From Methanobacteriota archaeon (GTDB lineage Archaea; Thermoplasmatota; Poseidoniia; Poseidoniales; Poseidoniaceae), in contig JAPOIF010000007.1 in the NCBI GenBank assembly GCA_029979085.1, positions 1 to 32,244 on the forward strand: DNA of 32,244 nucleotides, given 5' to 3'. The position numbers and the translations under genes are program-made. This document shows positions 12,396 to 20,350 of this stretch, piece after piece; position 1 is the stretch's first letter, and each line of letters starts with the position of its first letter. The notes below the pieces were generated by a model that was not told the origin of the DNA, searched no databases, and saw only the letters and a list, made by a program, of their open reading frames with translations.

Positions 12396-13750
12396 TGTAT
12401 CTCATCACCGTTGAGGGTGGAGATGGTTCTGGCAAAGGCGAGGCTGTGCGAATCCTAACCGAGCTTCTCTCGAACTACCCATTTCATGAAGTCCATCGAA
12501 CCCATGAACCTCGTCGGCACAGTGACCTAGGAAAACTCGCCCTTGAGGCTGTTAAAGTCGGTGATAAAACGCCCCTTCAGGAAGCAGGATTGTTCGCAGC
12601 AGACCGTCTTGACCACTCCCATACTTGGATAAAGCCACGACTTGAACGAGGTGAAGTTGTTGTTTCCGATCGAAACATTCACTCCTCCATCATCTACCAA
12701 GGTGTTGTTGGTGAACTTGGCATCGACACGGTTTGTCAAGTCAATTCAGCCTCAATGATTCCAGACCTCGTGGTTTGGATCGATTGCGATCCGGACAGGG
12801 CGATAGAGCGAATCAAGCATGCAACACTACGAATGAGCAGCGATAAGCAAGAGTATTTCGAAACGCCTGAAATTCAAAAAACCATTCGCAAAGGGTTCAA
12901 CGACCTCTTTACAGGCGCAATCCAAGTTGCTCCACCTTTCGACAAATGTTGCATTGTCGGGCCGATTTTGAACGAAGGCGGTTTGGATGAGTTGCGACAG
13001 AAGTTACGTCGGGAATTGCGTCAATTCTTCAATCGAAGACCCGTTCCTTTGAATGTCGACCCAGACAAAGTGGACAGATACTTACTCAACAAACTCGCTC
13101 ATGATGTTCAACAACAAACCCGACTTCCTGGTGCGCCTATGGAACGTACATCTGTTCACATTGGATGGTTGGGTGGAAGATCGCCTGCACAATGGATGCA
13201 AAGTGCAGAAAATGAATGGGATTCAAGCCAAGCACGGCAATCCGATGTCCCAAGCAATCCACTCGCTCGATCGAGTTGGTCGATTCTTGGTACACTTTCG
13301 CTCATGGCAGGATCATGTGAAATTCCTCGCTTACATAAGTCACTTGGGCCGCATCGAATGGTCACACAACGTCACACGCAACGTCTCGTCAAATGGCTGG
13401 AAGAAGCGAATTGGATTCATCGTCAACAACATCACATACCATTTGCAGAGGGACAGGTGTTCAAACTTCGAGACGCATGGATTGGTTTTGCTCGCTTGAC
13501 CTTAGCCATGTGGCCATTTCGAGTTGCACTCTCAACATGGAGAAAGAACAATCCTGATTCGCCTTGGGAAAAATCTCTTGAAGAAATTTTACAACAAAAC
13601 AACCCTCAACTCAACAAAGCGGTTGAAAACACCATCGAACGCTTGCGAATATTGACAAGCGGCCACGAGAATTGTCCCGTTCCTGAAAATGCTGAGCAAT
13701 TGCTGGTTTGGTGGTCAATGCCACCACCTGATCACTCCTCTTCTTCTTGA
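12395..13750 (+). CDS. tmk: Thymidylate kinase fused to an unknown C-terminal domain
   Basis: The N-terminal part is a dTMP kinase-type P-loop nucleoside monophosphate kinase. It has the P-loop EGGDGSGKGE (7-16), THEPRRHSDLG (36-46), a LFAADR segment (66-71), and SDRNIHSSIIYQG (91-103) at the position of the family DR(Y/H) motif. The role would be dTMP to dTDP for DNA synthesis. Family members are usually about 200-215 residues, but this product has 451. Residues from about 220 on form a domain I do not recognise, rich in Trp, His and Gln, with a possible helix-turn-helix-like stretch (about 325-345) and a helical end. The ATG at 12395 overlaps the previous stop by one base and has SD GAGGTGG; a GTG one codon earlier is also possible. 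The Asn after DR and the Arg in EPR, where Gly is usual, are unusual. The 3' end overlaps the convergent DUF2085 gene by 19 bases. Confidence 0.87.
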   Translation: MYLITVEGGDGSGKGEAVRILTELLSNYPFHEVHRTHEPRRHSDLGKLALEAVKVGDKTPLQEAGLFAADRLDHSHTWIKPRLERGEVVVSDRNIHSSIIYQGVVGELGIDTVCQVNSASMIPDLVVWIDCDPDRAIERIKHATLRMSSDKQEYFETPEIQKTIRKGFNDLFTGAIQVAPPFDKCCIVGPILNEGGLDELRQKLRRELRQFFNRRPVPLNVDPDKVDRYLLNKLAHDVQQQTRLPGAPMERTSVHIGWLGGRSPAQWMQSAENEWDSSQARQSDVPSNPLARSSWSILGTLSLMAGSCEIPRLHKSLGPHRMVTQRHTQRLVKWLEEANWIHRQQHHIPFAEGQVFKLRDAWIGFARLTLAMWPFRVALSTWRKNNPDSPWEKSLEEILQQNNPQLNKAVENTIERLRILTSGHENCPVPENAEQLLVWWSMPPPDHSSSS

Positions 13751-14430
13751 GGCGGGCGCTGAAATCGAACGTTTCCAGGGAGTTTGACTTGCGATGGCTT
13801 ACTGAATTTGTTCGGTCGAGCACTGTATGCCGCTGCAAAGAAGAGTCCCAATCCAATTCCGAATGGAATGCCAGTTACCAACCGAAGAAATGCTGTTGAC
13901 TCCCTCTCTGTCAAGAGTTGTGTGAAACCATCCACCGCCATCGGAACAACGCAGATGATTCCAATCGTTACAAACAACAGAGTTCTTCGGTTCTTCCTGT
14001 AGATGGGTTGCAACGTCTCATCGGGTAGAATCGACAAAAACGTGTCACGAATCGTCCAACGATTCACACCACGACGAGAATATACGAATCCTCCAAGTGC
14101 CAGTCCGGCAAAGATGCCAATATCACGGACGCAAACAGGCATTTGATTTCCATTGATAGACCACGACCGCTCGTGTTTGTTATGGCAATTGAGGTCGCCA
14201 AACGCATAGATTGCTGCGCTGTATGGATTGAGTTCCGTCCATGTGAAATTTTGATCGTTCTCTTTGTGATAGTCAAACATGTTTGCTCGACCAGAAAGTT
14301 CGACAATCGTGCCTGATTCGACAAATAATGGTGCGAGAAAGAAGGACGCTAGAAAGAAAAAACTGATTCCACCAATCCAAAGTCCAACCTTCTGGTCTCG
14401 AGTTCTAGACTCCAGCCCATTACGTTCCAT
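13732..14430 (-). CDS. DUF2085 family membrane protein
   Basis: From the ATG at 14430 it has 232 residues and about four membrane helices (roughly 15-37, 103-118, 150-168 and 182-203). The DUF2085 signature is visible: Cys82-His83 with ERS (87-89), then QMPVCVRDIGIFAGL (96-110), and later PMAVDGFTQLL and RLVTGIPFGIGLGLF. No activity is established for the family; the conserved Cys and His suggest metal or redox chemistry, which is only a guess. The frame also offers an ATG at 14454. I prefer 14430 because a TATA-like ATTAAAT (14459-14453 on this strand) lies about 26 bases upstream, as for a leaderless transcript. It is convergent with the dTMP kinase fusion (19-base overlap of ends) and divergent from the next small membrane protein. 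Confidence 0.84.
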   Translation of the reverse strand: MERNGLESRTRDQKVGLWIGGISFFFLASFFLAPLFVESGTIVELSGRANMFDYHKENDQNFTWTELNPYSAAIYAFGDLNCHNKHERSWSINGNQMPVCVRDIGIFAGLALGGFVYSRRGVNRWTIRDTFLSILPDETLQPIYRKNRRTLLFVTIGIICVVPMAVDGFTQLLTERESTAFLRLVTGIPFGIGLGLFFAAAYSARPNKFSKPSQVKLPGNVRFQRPPQEEEE

Positions 14431-14452
14431 GCTTATCGCTTTCAATTGCGTC

Positions 14453-14459
14453 ATTTAAT
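14453..14459. promoter_or_regulatory. Symmetric TATA-like box between divergent genes
   Basis: ATTTAAT is symmetric about its central T. About 26 bases away on the minus strand lies the ATG at 14430. On the plus strand a start near 14482 would precede the ATGs at 14489 and 14507. It is the only TATA-like sequence I see in this short gap. Confidence 0.4.
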
Positions 14460-14488
14460 CATTGACATAGCGACGGATTCATTTTGTC

Positions 14489-15139
14489 ATGCTTCATCGG
14501 AGGCGTATGGGAGAACCCTCGACCGAACCAGTTGGGTTATGGCTTGGCATCCAAGCAGGTGCTTTTCTCGGCCTGTACTTCGGTTTCAGTCTTGCTCTTG
14601 TCTCTGCTTTGACCAGTCCGGAGGAATTGATGCGAATCGTCTATCTGATCACCATATTCCCATTGGTCGGAGGGATTCTTTTGGGTCCGTTTCTGTCAAA
14701 ACGTGAACGCCCGGTAGCGTCAGATATAGCTCCAATCCAAAGAACGATGTCTGCCCTTGAAGGGATGGATGAGGGACAAGGTAAGTGGCGAGTGCTCAGT
14801 CACGTCCGCAGTGATGGACGAACCGTTCGAATCGATCTTCATGATTCAAGTCGAGTCGAAGAGATTCTTACTCGAGCAACACCACTCACCGATGAATTTC
14901 CGGTTCGTTTTATGGTTGGCCGCGGCATTAGCAGCAGTCGTCAACCCGAATTAAGGAGTAAAGTTCTCTCAATTCTCGATCAGCAATTTCCAAAGACGAG
15001 GCAATCAAGATACACATCCGCCATAGAAATTGCACCAGAGTTGCCTGAACGTCTCCGCAATCAACGCAAAAAAGTCAACATGCTTCTCGCCATTTTCTTA
15101 CCCATCGCAACCTTCCTTGGATGGTTGGAAATGAGGTAA
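14489..15139 (+). CDS. Small membrane protein, unknown function
   Basis: I do not recognise this 216-residue protein. Two adjacent helices near 18-41 and 48-68 (GLWLGIQAGAFLGLYFGFSL and VYLITIFPLVGGILLGPFL) are followed by a soluble stretch of about 110 residues. That stretch ends with a basic segment (RLRNQRKKVN) and a last hydrophobic segment (MLLAIFLPIATFLGWL). The soluble part, with alternating hydrophobic strands such as VRIDLHD and VRFMVGRG, is probably cytoplasmic. Two starts are possible: ATG 14489 without SD, or ATG 14507, which has GGAGG only three bases away. It is divergent from the DUF2085 gene and 45 bases before the Bat-like regulator. Confidence 0.7.
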   Translation: MLHRRRMGEPSTEPVGLWLGIQAGAFLGLYFGFSLALVSALTSPEELMRIVYLITIFPLVGGILLGPFLSKRERPVASDIAPIQRTMSALEGMDEGQGKWRVLSHVRSDGRTVRIDLHDSSRVEEILTRATPLTDEFPVRFMVGRGISSSRQPELRSKVLSILDQQFPKTRQSRYTSAIEIAPELPERLRNQRKKVNMLLAIFLPIATFLGWLEMR

Positions 15140-15154
15140 TCAATAGGTAGATTC

Positions 15155-15163
15155 ACTTATTTT
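15155..15163 (+). promoter_or_regulatory. TATA-like box before the Bat-like regulator
   Basis: ACTTATTTT is centred about 26 bases before the ATG at 15185, which fits a leaderless or near-leaderless start in archaea. A GGAG at 15173-15176 is also present, so initiation through an SD is an alternative. Confidence 0.35.
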
Positions 15164-15184
15164 GAAGAACATGGAGTCCGGTAT

Positions 15185-16054
15185 ATGCGGGAGGTCTCTT
15201 TCTTTTGGAAAATTGACCGCCTCGACGCTATCGGGCTCGAATCGATTTTGGATGTTGCAAAGCGAATTGAATTCTTGTCCTACATCAAGCGTGTCCCCAA
15301 AGATATACGATGTCTGTTCAAATTTCACCTCCATGAAGGACAGGGCATTGATGATCTGCAAAGTATCGAATCGTTGGAAATTCTCGAAGTCGTCCAAGAA
15401 GCGGAAAACCCTGACGAGGGGCATCTCGTGATTTGTCGAGTGATTCACCCACTCCCTATTCTCAATGCTAGAACCAACGGCACATATGCCGTTGCTGGCT
15501 CCAAATTGGACGATGAGGGTCTCACATACATCTTGCAAGGGTCATCCATGAAATTACGTCTCTTATCCGGTGTTTTGCGCTTGATGGCCAAACCCGATCG
15601 AACAAGTGCAAGAACACTCAAACTTACGCCGCAGAATCGAGATACGGTTTTGACAGAAAAACAACTCAAACTTGCAAAGTTTGCTTACGACCGAGGCTAC
15701 TATGATTTGCCCAAGCGTATCAAGATCACGGAACTTGCTGAACAACTCGGTCTAGCAAGGGCGACGATTTCTGAACACCTTACGAAAATCGAAGGAATTC
15801 TCATGGACGATATGTTCTCATCTATGACGGATGTTCGACTTAGTGTAGAACAGGCTCGAACCATTGTCGAAATGATGGAAGCAGATATGGATCAATCTGA
15901 GGAATATCAGACCGAATCGTTTACTGGACTTGTGAAACGAATCAAAGACAGCATCGCTGATGAGTTGCCCGCTGATGTCGAAAACATACCTGAACTTGAC
16001 GTGAGTGAACATCCTGAAGAAATTCTCAAGCGCATCCAAGATGACATCTCTTAA
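15185..16054 (+). CDS. Bat-like transcription regulator with HTH_10 domain
   Basis: The 289-residue protein carries a bacterio-opsin-activator-type helix-turn-helix at about 155-205: LTEKQLKLAKFAYDRGYYDLP, then ITELAEQLGLARATISEHLTKIE. The N-terminal 150 residues look like the mixed alpha/beta input domain often found before HTH_10 in archaea. The C-terminal extension (about 215-289) is acidic and probably helical. It is a likely DNA-binding regulator; the ligand and targets are unknown. The ATG at 15185 fits both a TATA-like box and a GGAG upstream. Three genes follow on the same strand with gaps of 15, 9 and 15 bases (PCMT-like, HEAT, M61), so it may control or belong to that run. Confidence 0.86.
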   Translation: MREVSFFWKIDRLDAIGLESILDVAKRIEFLSYIKRVPKDIRCLFKFHLHEGQGIDDLQSIESLEILEVVQEAENPDEGHLVICRVIHPLPILNARTNGTYAVAGSKLDDEGLTYILQGSSMKLRLLSGVLRLMAKPDRTSARTLKLTPQNRDTVLTEKQLKLAKFAYDRGYYDLPKRIKITELAEQLGLARATISEHLTKIEGILMDDMFSSMTDVRLSVEQARTIVEMMEADMDQSEEYQTESFTGLVKRIKDSIADELPADVENIPELDVSEHPEEILKRIQDDIS

Positions 16055-16069
16055 TTCGCTCATGTTTTT

Positions 16070-17038
16070 ATGAGTCAATGTTGTGAGATTCTCATGGAGG
16101 AGATGAGACAACTTCTTGACCGGATTTCTGATTCCGGAATCGAAGTGCCTCAACCTGTCAGAGAGGCCATGTGTGAACTCCATCTTGAACAATTTACAAC
16201 ATACGATTTTGATGGTTTCTTCCACGACCGTCCAGTTGTCTTCATGGAAACCGAAAATGGTGGCGTTAAAACGATTTCAGCACCTCATATGATCGTTACA
16301 CTTCTTCATCACCTCGAGTTAATGCCTGGTCAGGAAGTGCTTCTCGTCGGCTCAAAAGGTGGGTATCTGGCAGCCCTCGTCGCAACCATTGTTGGAGAAG
16401 AAGGAAGGGTCATCGTCATCGACCCCTCAGAAGAAATTGTCAGACACACAGCAAATGCATTGGCGGGATGGCCGACAATAGACCTTCGTCATGTCGAATC
16501 CATTGACGTTGCTCCTATCGAATTGCCGGGTGAACTCAGTCGAGTTTTGATTACAGGCAGTGTCCCAGTTGTTCCTTCTTGGATGGAAGAGCGTATTGTT
16601 GAAGGTGGGTTTGTCATAGCACCAATCGGAGATCATCATTCACAGGAATTGATGAAAAACGAACGCCAGTTTGATGTGTTGCATCCTACGTCACTCGGAC
16701 CTGTTTCCTTCGGCCCAGTCGATATTGTGGAAAGTGAGCCTCAGCCGCTGACTGCGTTGGAAATCGCCGATTTGATTGAAACGTTGATTGAAACATGTCA
16801 CGAAATGGAACTCTGTGAAGCTGAAGAACTCCAACGGCTTGGAGTCATCGCTGATGAGTTGCGAACGATGATGGATGCTGAAGAAGGTGATTTGGAAGCA
16901 TTCATCACGGCCCATATGCAAGATTTTGTTCAACTCTGGCCAATGATTCAACTCATGTTTGCCCCAACCCTAGCACGTCCTGGTGATGTGAATCAAGACG
17001 ATGACTCAGGCTTTTTCTTTGATGAATTCAAACCATGA
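16070..17038 (+). CDS. PCMT-like methyltransferase with altered SAM motif
   Basis: Residues about 65-215 resemble protein-L-isoaspartate O-methyltransferase, which repairs damaged Asp/Asn: TISAPHMIVTLLHHLELMPGQ (68-88) matches the PCMT segment TISAPHMVA...LKPG. The motif I glycine loop, normally EVGTGSGY, reads LVGSKGGY (92-99). The next acidic position is kept as VIVIDPS (114-120). The VPSWMEERIVEGGFVIAPIG stretch matches the later part of the fold. The N-terminal substrate region is divergent, and about 100 extra residues follow the domain, acidic and helical, ending GFFFDEFKP. It is therefore a PCMT relative that may have lost or changed activity. Starts at 16094 or 16103 are also possible. 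The HEAT gene follows after nine bases with its own SD. Confidence 0.78.
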   Translation: MSQCCEILMEEMRQLLDRISDSGIEVPQPVREAMCELHLEQFTTYDFDGFFHDRPVVFMETENGGVKTISAPHMIVTLLHHLELMPGQEVLLVGSKGGYLAALVATIVGEEGRVIVIDPSEEIVRHTANALAGWPTIDLRHVESIDVAPIELPGELSRVLITGSVPVVPSWMEERIVEGGFVIAPIGDHHSQELMKNERQFDVLHPTSLGPVSFGPVDIVESEPQPLTALEIADLIETLIETCHEMELCEAEELQRLGVIADELRTMMDAEEGDLEAFITAHMQDFVQLWPMIQLMFAPTLARPGDVNQDDDSGFFFDEFKP

Positions 17039-17047
17039 GGTCGAACC

Positions 17048-18040
17048 ATGGTCGCAAACATTCAATCCGCCATTGCTAAACTCAAACACAAAGATGTTCG
17101 GCAACGCCGAAGAGCTGTTCGGATTCTCTTCGATGCAGATGCGTACGAGAGTGTTGAAGCGTTTTCTCCACTCCTCGAAGACAAGGACATTTGGTTTCGT
17201 AACAAAGCCATTGAAGCATACCGCCGATGGGCGCCGAAGCATGCACCTCACCTTCTCGAACAACTCGCTCAAGGCGGCCAACTCGATGGGCTGCGATGTG
17301 TTGCTAACGTCCTTGAATCGATTCAGGATAGTACGCAAGCCGCAAGACTTTCTCGGCTCCTGTTGGATTGCGACGATGATGTAATCGTTCGACGAGCTGT
17401 TCATCAACTGATTTCAAGCAACGAGGCATCAGAATCTGAATTGAGCGCATTCCAACGTTCACACGATCACGCCGTGCGAATGTACGCAACAGAAGTCAGT
17501 AATGACGTGGGTGAACTTCTGACATCTCTGAACGATTCGCATCCAGATGTTCGCCGACAAGCAGCATCTTCGCTCTTCCGAATCGAATTGGATTCCGAAC
17601 AGAACGATGCACTACAGTATGCCATCGAAAACGATGACGCATTATGGAAACTCGCCATCCCTATTGCCCTTGAGAGCCACTTACCAAATCTTGTTGAATT
17701 GATGAGAGCGAAAGGAAATACGCAACGCAAATTTCTCGTTGAAGCCTTGAAAGATGCCGTTGATGAGGCGGACGATTCTCGATTGCGAACCCTCATTGAC
17801 GGTGATTGTACATCAATTGTCGCCCGATGGCTTGTCGGCCGGAACGATGTCAAAAGCGATGCTTTGAGGGCGGAGATGTTGTTCCTTGAACACGTTGACA
17901 GTATCGATAAGTCGAGATTGCTTGAGCGTTTGCTCCACCGACAACACGAACCTGAAATTCAGGAACTCGCCTCAAAATTGATTTCTGAATCAACCGATGA
18001 ACTTGTCCTGAGTGCAGCACAGAACCTATACACTGCATAG
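17048..18040 (+). CDS. HEAT-repeat protein
   Basis: This 330-residue, all-helical repeat protein is similar in pattern to PBS-lyase-type HEAT repeats. Repeats of about 30 residues are visible, such as KHKDVRQRRRAVRILFDAD, EDKDIWFRNKAIEAYRRW, DCDDDVIVRRAVHQLISS and NDSHPDVRRQAASSLFRI, each with the Asp/Val-Arg-Arg-Ala pattern. Such proteins act as protein-binding scaffolds; no catalytic motif is seen. It has no signal peptide, so it is cytosolic. The ATG at 17048 has SD GAGGT at good spacing. It sits between the PCMT-like and M61 genes, so it might bring substrates to one of them. That is inference. Confidence 0.86.
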   Translation: MVANIQSAIAKLKHKDVRQRRRAVRILFDADAYESVEAFSPLLEDKDIWFRNKAIEAYRRWAPKHAPHLLEQLAQGGQLDGLRCVANVLESIQDSTQAARLSRLLLDCDDDVIVRRAVHQLISSNEASESELSAFQRSHDHAVRMYATEVSNDVGELLTSLNDSHPDVRRQAASSLFRIELDSEQNDALQYAIENDDALWKLAIPIALESHLPNLVELMRAKGNTQRKFLVEALKDAVDEADDSRLRTLIDGDCTSIVARWLVGRNDVKSDALRAEMLFLEHVDSIDKSRLLERLLHRQHEPEIQELASKLISESTDELVLSAAQNLYTA

Positions 18041-18055
18041 AACAACATTCCCCAC

Positions 18056-19897
18056 ATGAAGAGTTCGAACGTGGTTTTCCGTGTGGATGCGACCGATGCT
18101 GGTGACCAGCGTTTGTTTGTTGAAATTGAAGTGAGTGCCCCTTTCACATCCTCTGCCCTGAAACTCTCTTTCCCACGATGGGTGCCAGGATCCTATTTTC
18201 TACGCGAACCAATTCAACACGTTTCACATTTGGAAGCCTTCGATGAGAAAGGCAATTCGCTCAAAGTTGTGCGACGAAATGTTGACTCAATTGTCATTCG
18301 AGATCTCGCTTCCGTATCGAAAGTACGGATATGTTACAAACTTCTTTGCGTTGAGAACACGGTTCGATCAAACCATTTGGATGAATCCCATTTGCACATG
18401 ATGCCACCGTTCACATGGTTTCTTCCCACGTCTGGAATCGAGGCATCACGAATGGATTCAACCCATACCGTTGAATTCATTTTACCATCGAACTGGAATG
18501 TTTCGACCCAACTGAAGCATCAACAAACAACATCCCATGGCTCATCAAAACGTCACTCCTTCACAGCAGAACACAGAGACGCATTGCTTGACGGAATTGC
18601 TGAATGCAATGCAAACGAAATCCACCGATTCAACGTTGGAGGACGTGACCACTCACTGCACTATTGGGACGCTGGCGGAAATACTCCAAACCAAATCATG
18701 CTAGAGCGATTCATTCAGGACATGAAGAACATCATTTCCGAACACCATGCCTTGTTTGGCCCGCTCGATGAGCCATACCATACCATTCTCCATTTGACCG
18801 ATGGTGGTCGCGGAGGTCTTGAACATACAAATTCGCAGACCTCAATGGTACCAAGAACGTCACTCCAACCGGGTCATGTTGAAGACTATCGTGACCTTGT
18901 TAGCCTGTTCAGTCATGAATATGTCCATCAGTGGAACGTCAAACGACTCCGGCCTAAACGATTCATTGATTACGATCTGCAACGAGAGGTCAATACGGAT
19001 TTGTTGTGGTGGTTTGAAGGAGCAACCTCATGGATTGGAGACATTATGTGCCTACGTTCTGGCGCCTGGAGCCCCGACGACTACTTTGCTGATATGAAAC
19101 GTAAACTCAAGCGACATCATACTCGAAGCGGTTCATCGTGTCAAGCGCTCTGTGAAGCGAGTCATGAAGCATGGATTCACCTCTATAGAAGCCATGCTTA
19201 CTCAAGAGAAACGCAAATCTCATACTATCTCGAAGGTGAATTAACGATGTTTGCACTCGATGCAGAACTTCGAAAGCGATCGAAAGGAGAGTACGGTGTT
19301 TGCGATTTGATGAAAGTGTTGTATGAAAAACACAACATTTACGTTGAGGATACGTCATTGAGAGGCGTCCAGTACAACGATATCCGCAAGGCACTCACGT
19401 CGCTCTCGGGCGGTCGTCGCCTCGGTTCATTCCTCGATGACATCACAAAAGAAGCAGGGAATCTTGACCTCGCCAGAGCATTCTCTCTTTTTGGATTGGA
19501 TTACAAACCATCGGATGAACCGAAACGAAAAGAAGGGACTGAAACCGTGGTGTGGGAACAATTTTCCCAAGGATGGCTCGGCGTTCACGTTCGTTCACAA
19601 GGAAACAAACTCAAAGTCACCAGTCATATGCAAGATTCTCCAGTTCGTGAACAATTGCAAGTTGGAGATGAGATCGTTGCCGTCGATGGCGTTCGAGTTG
19701 TCAATGCGGAGCAACTCAAGTCAAATCTCAAAGGCAAGGTAGGAACCACTGTTCGAGTGATGTATGCTCGAAATTCAGTGATGCAGGAGGGGTTGCTCAA
19801 CGTCTCGTTAGAGCCGAATTATCCAACCGTTTCTACAAGCGACGGTAATCGTTTATGGAAAATTACGATTCAATCTCGTCAGGCTGACTCGGCGTAA
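18056..19897 (+). CDS. M61 family peptidase with PDZ domain
   Basis: This is a predicted cytosolic zinc aminopeptidase of the glycyl-aminopeptidase family, with 613 residues, the usual family size. The N-terminal beta domain has the family's FPRWVPGSYFLRE (39-51). The catalytic domain has GGLEH (253-257), the zinc motif HEYVHQW (287-293) and the third ligand Glu321 in WWFEGATSW. A PDZ domain fills about 500-585 (GWLGVHVRS, VGDEIVAVDGVRV). No signal peptide is seen, so it probably acts on intracellular peptides. No clear SD precedes the ATG at 18056, 15 bases after the HEAT gene; it is probably read from the same message. Its last 35 bases overlap the convergent SerK-like gene. Confidence 0.92.
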   Translation: MKSSNVVFRVDATDAGDQRLFVEIEVSAPFTSSALKLSFPRWVPGSYFLREPIQHVSHLEAFDEKGNSLKVVRRNVDSIVIRDLASVSKVRICYKLLCVENTVRSNHLDESHLHMMPPFTWFLPTSGIEASRMDSTHTVEFILPSNWNVSTQLKHQQTTSHGSSKRHSFTAEHRDALLDGIAECNANEIHRFNVGGRDHSLHYWDAGGNTPNQIMLERFIQDMKNIISEHHALFGPLDEPYHTILHLTDGGRGGLEHTNSQTSMVPRTSLQPGHVEDYRDLVSLFSHEYVHQWNVKRLRPKRFIDYDLQREVNTDLLWWFEGATSWIGDIMCLRSGAWSPDDYFADMKRKLKRHHTRSGSSCQALCEASHEAWIHLYRSHAYSRETQISYYLEGELTMFALDAELRKRSKGEYGVCDLMKVLYEKHNIYVEDTSLRGVQYNDIRKALTSLSGGRRLGSFLDDITKEAGNLDLARAFSLFGLDYKPSDEPKRKEGTETVVWEQFSQGWLGVHVRSQGNKLKVTSHMQDSPVREQLQVGDEIVAVDGVRVVNAEQLKSNLKGKVGTTVRVMYARNSVMQEGLLNVSLEPNYPTVSTSDGNRLWKITIQSRQADSA

Positions 19898-20309
19898 GCA
19901 GGGACAATCGCTTCAAAGAAACGTGAATCGGCGGAAGATGGTCTGAAATTCGGTGACGTGTCGTTTTCGGAGGATACAGGTTTGGTGAAAGTGCCATATC
20001 AATGACGTCTTGTTTTGAAATTGATTCAAGTTTGGAAGCAGGCCAAAGTTCCAATTCCACCGACTCATCTTCCAGATAATCGATGCATACGACAGGGATT
20101 CGAGCAAGTTCTAGGCGTTGAGCAACAGCATAACGGTGGTGTCCATCAAGAATGGTTCCCGTCGCCTTGTCTGCAATGAGAGGTTTTGTGAAACCATCCC
20201 ATTTCAAGGTCATTTCAAGGAGCTTTTCCATGTTCTTTGGTTTGATTTCTTCATGCGCTTTGAGCCACTCGACGGGGACAAGCCGCACATCATCTTCACT
20301 CCAAGACAT
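19863..20309 (-). CDS. ParB/sulfiredoxin-fold protein, SerK/SbnI-like
   Basis: From the ATG at 20309 the product has 148 residues. It has an N-terminal VPVEWLKAHEE (11-21), the ParB/Srx signature ILDGHHRYAVA (53-63) and a C-terminal PPKTTRH (113-119). These elements, in this order, match what I recall of archaeal SerK (ADP-dependent free serine kinase of Thermococcus) and SbnI; the Glu after His in the first motif and the DGHHR are the probable catalytic part. It is shorter than SerK because the middle section is reduced, so it may have another substrate. The frame is open to 20456, but the extra part overlaps the divergent gene. A TATA-like ATTAT about 26 bases before 20309 fits a leaderless start. 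The 3' end overlaps the M61 gene by 35 bases. Confidence 0.82.
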   Translation of the reverse strand: MSWSEDDVRLVPVEWLKAHEEIKPKNMEKLLEMTLKWDGFTKPLIADKATGTILDGHHRYAVAQRLELARIPVVCIDYLEDESVELELWPASKLESISKQDVIDMALSPNLYPPKTTRHRISDHLPPIHVSLKRLSLLTPSQPDEIES

Positions 20310-20350
20310 ACTTTGACCAAAAGAATCTACAGGATAATGCTTTGTCTTGT

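Noticed and set aside
12527-12739. Minus-strand open frame of 70 codons inside the dTMP kinase gene
   Set aside because: A shadow of the kinase domain; no start signal.
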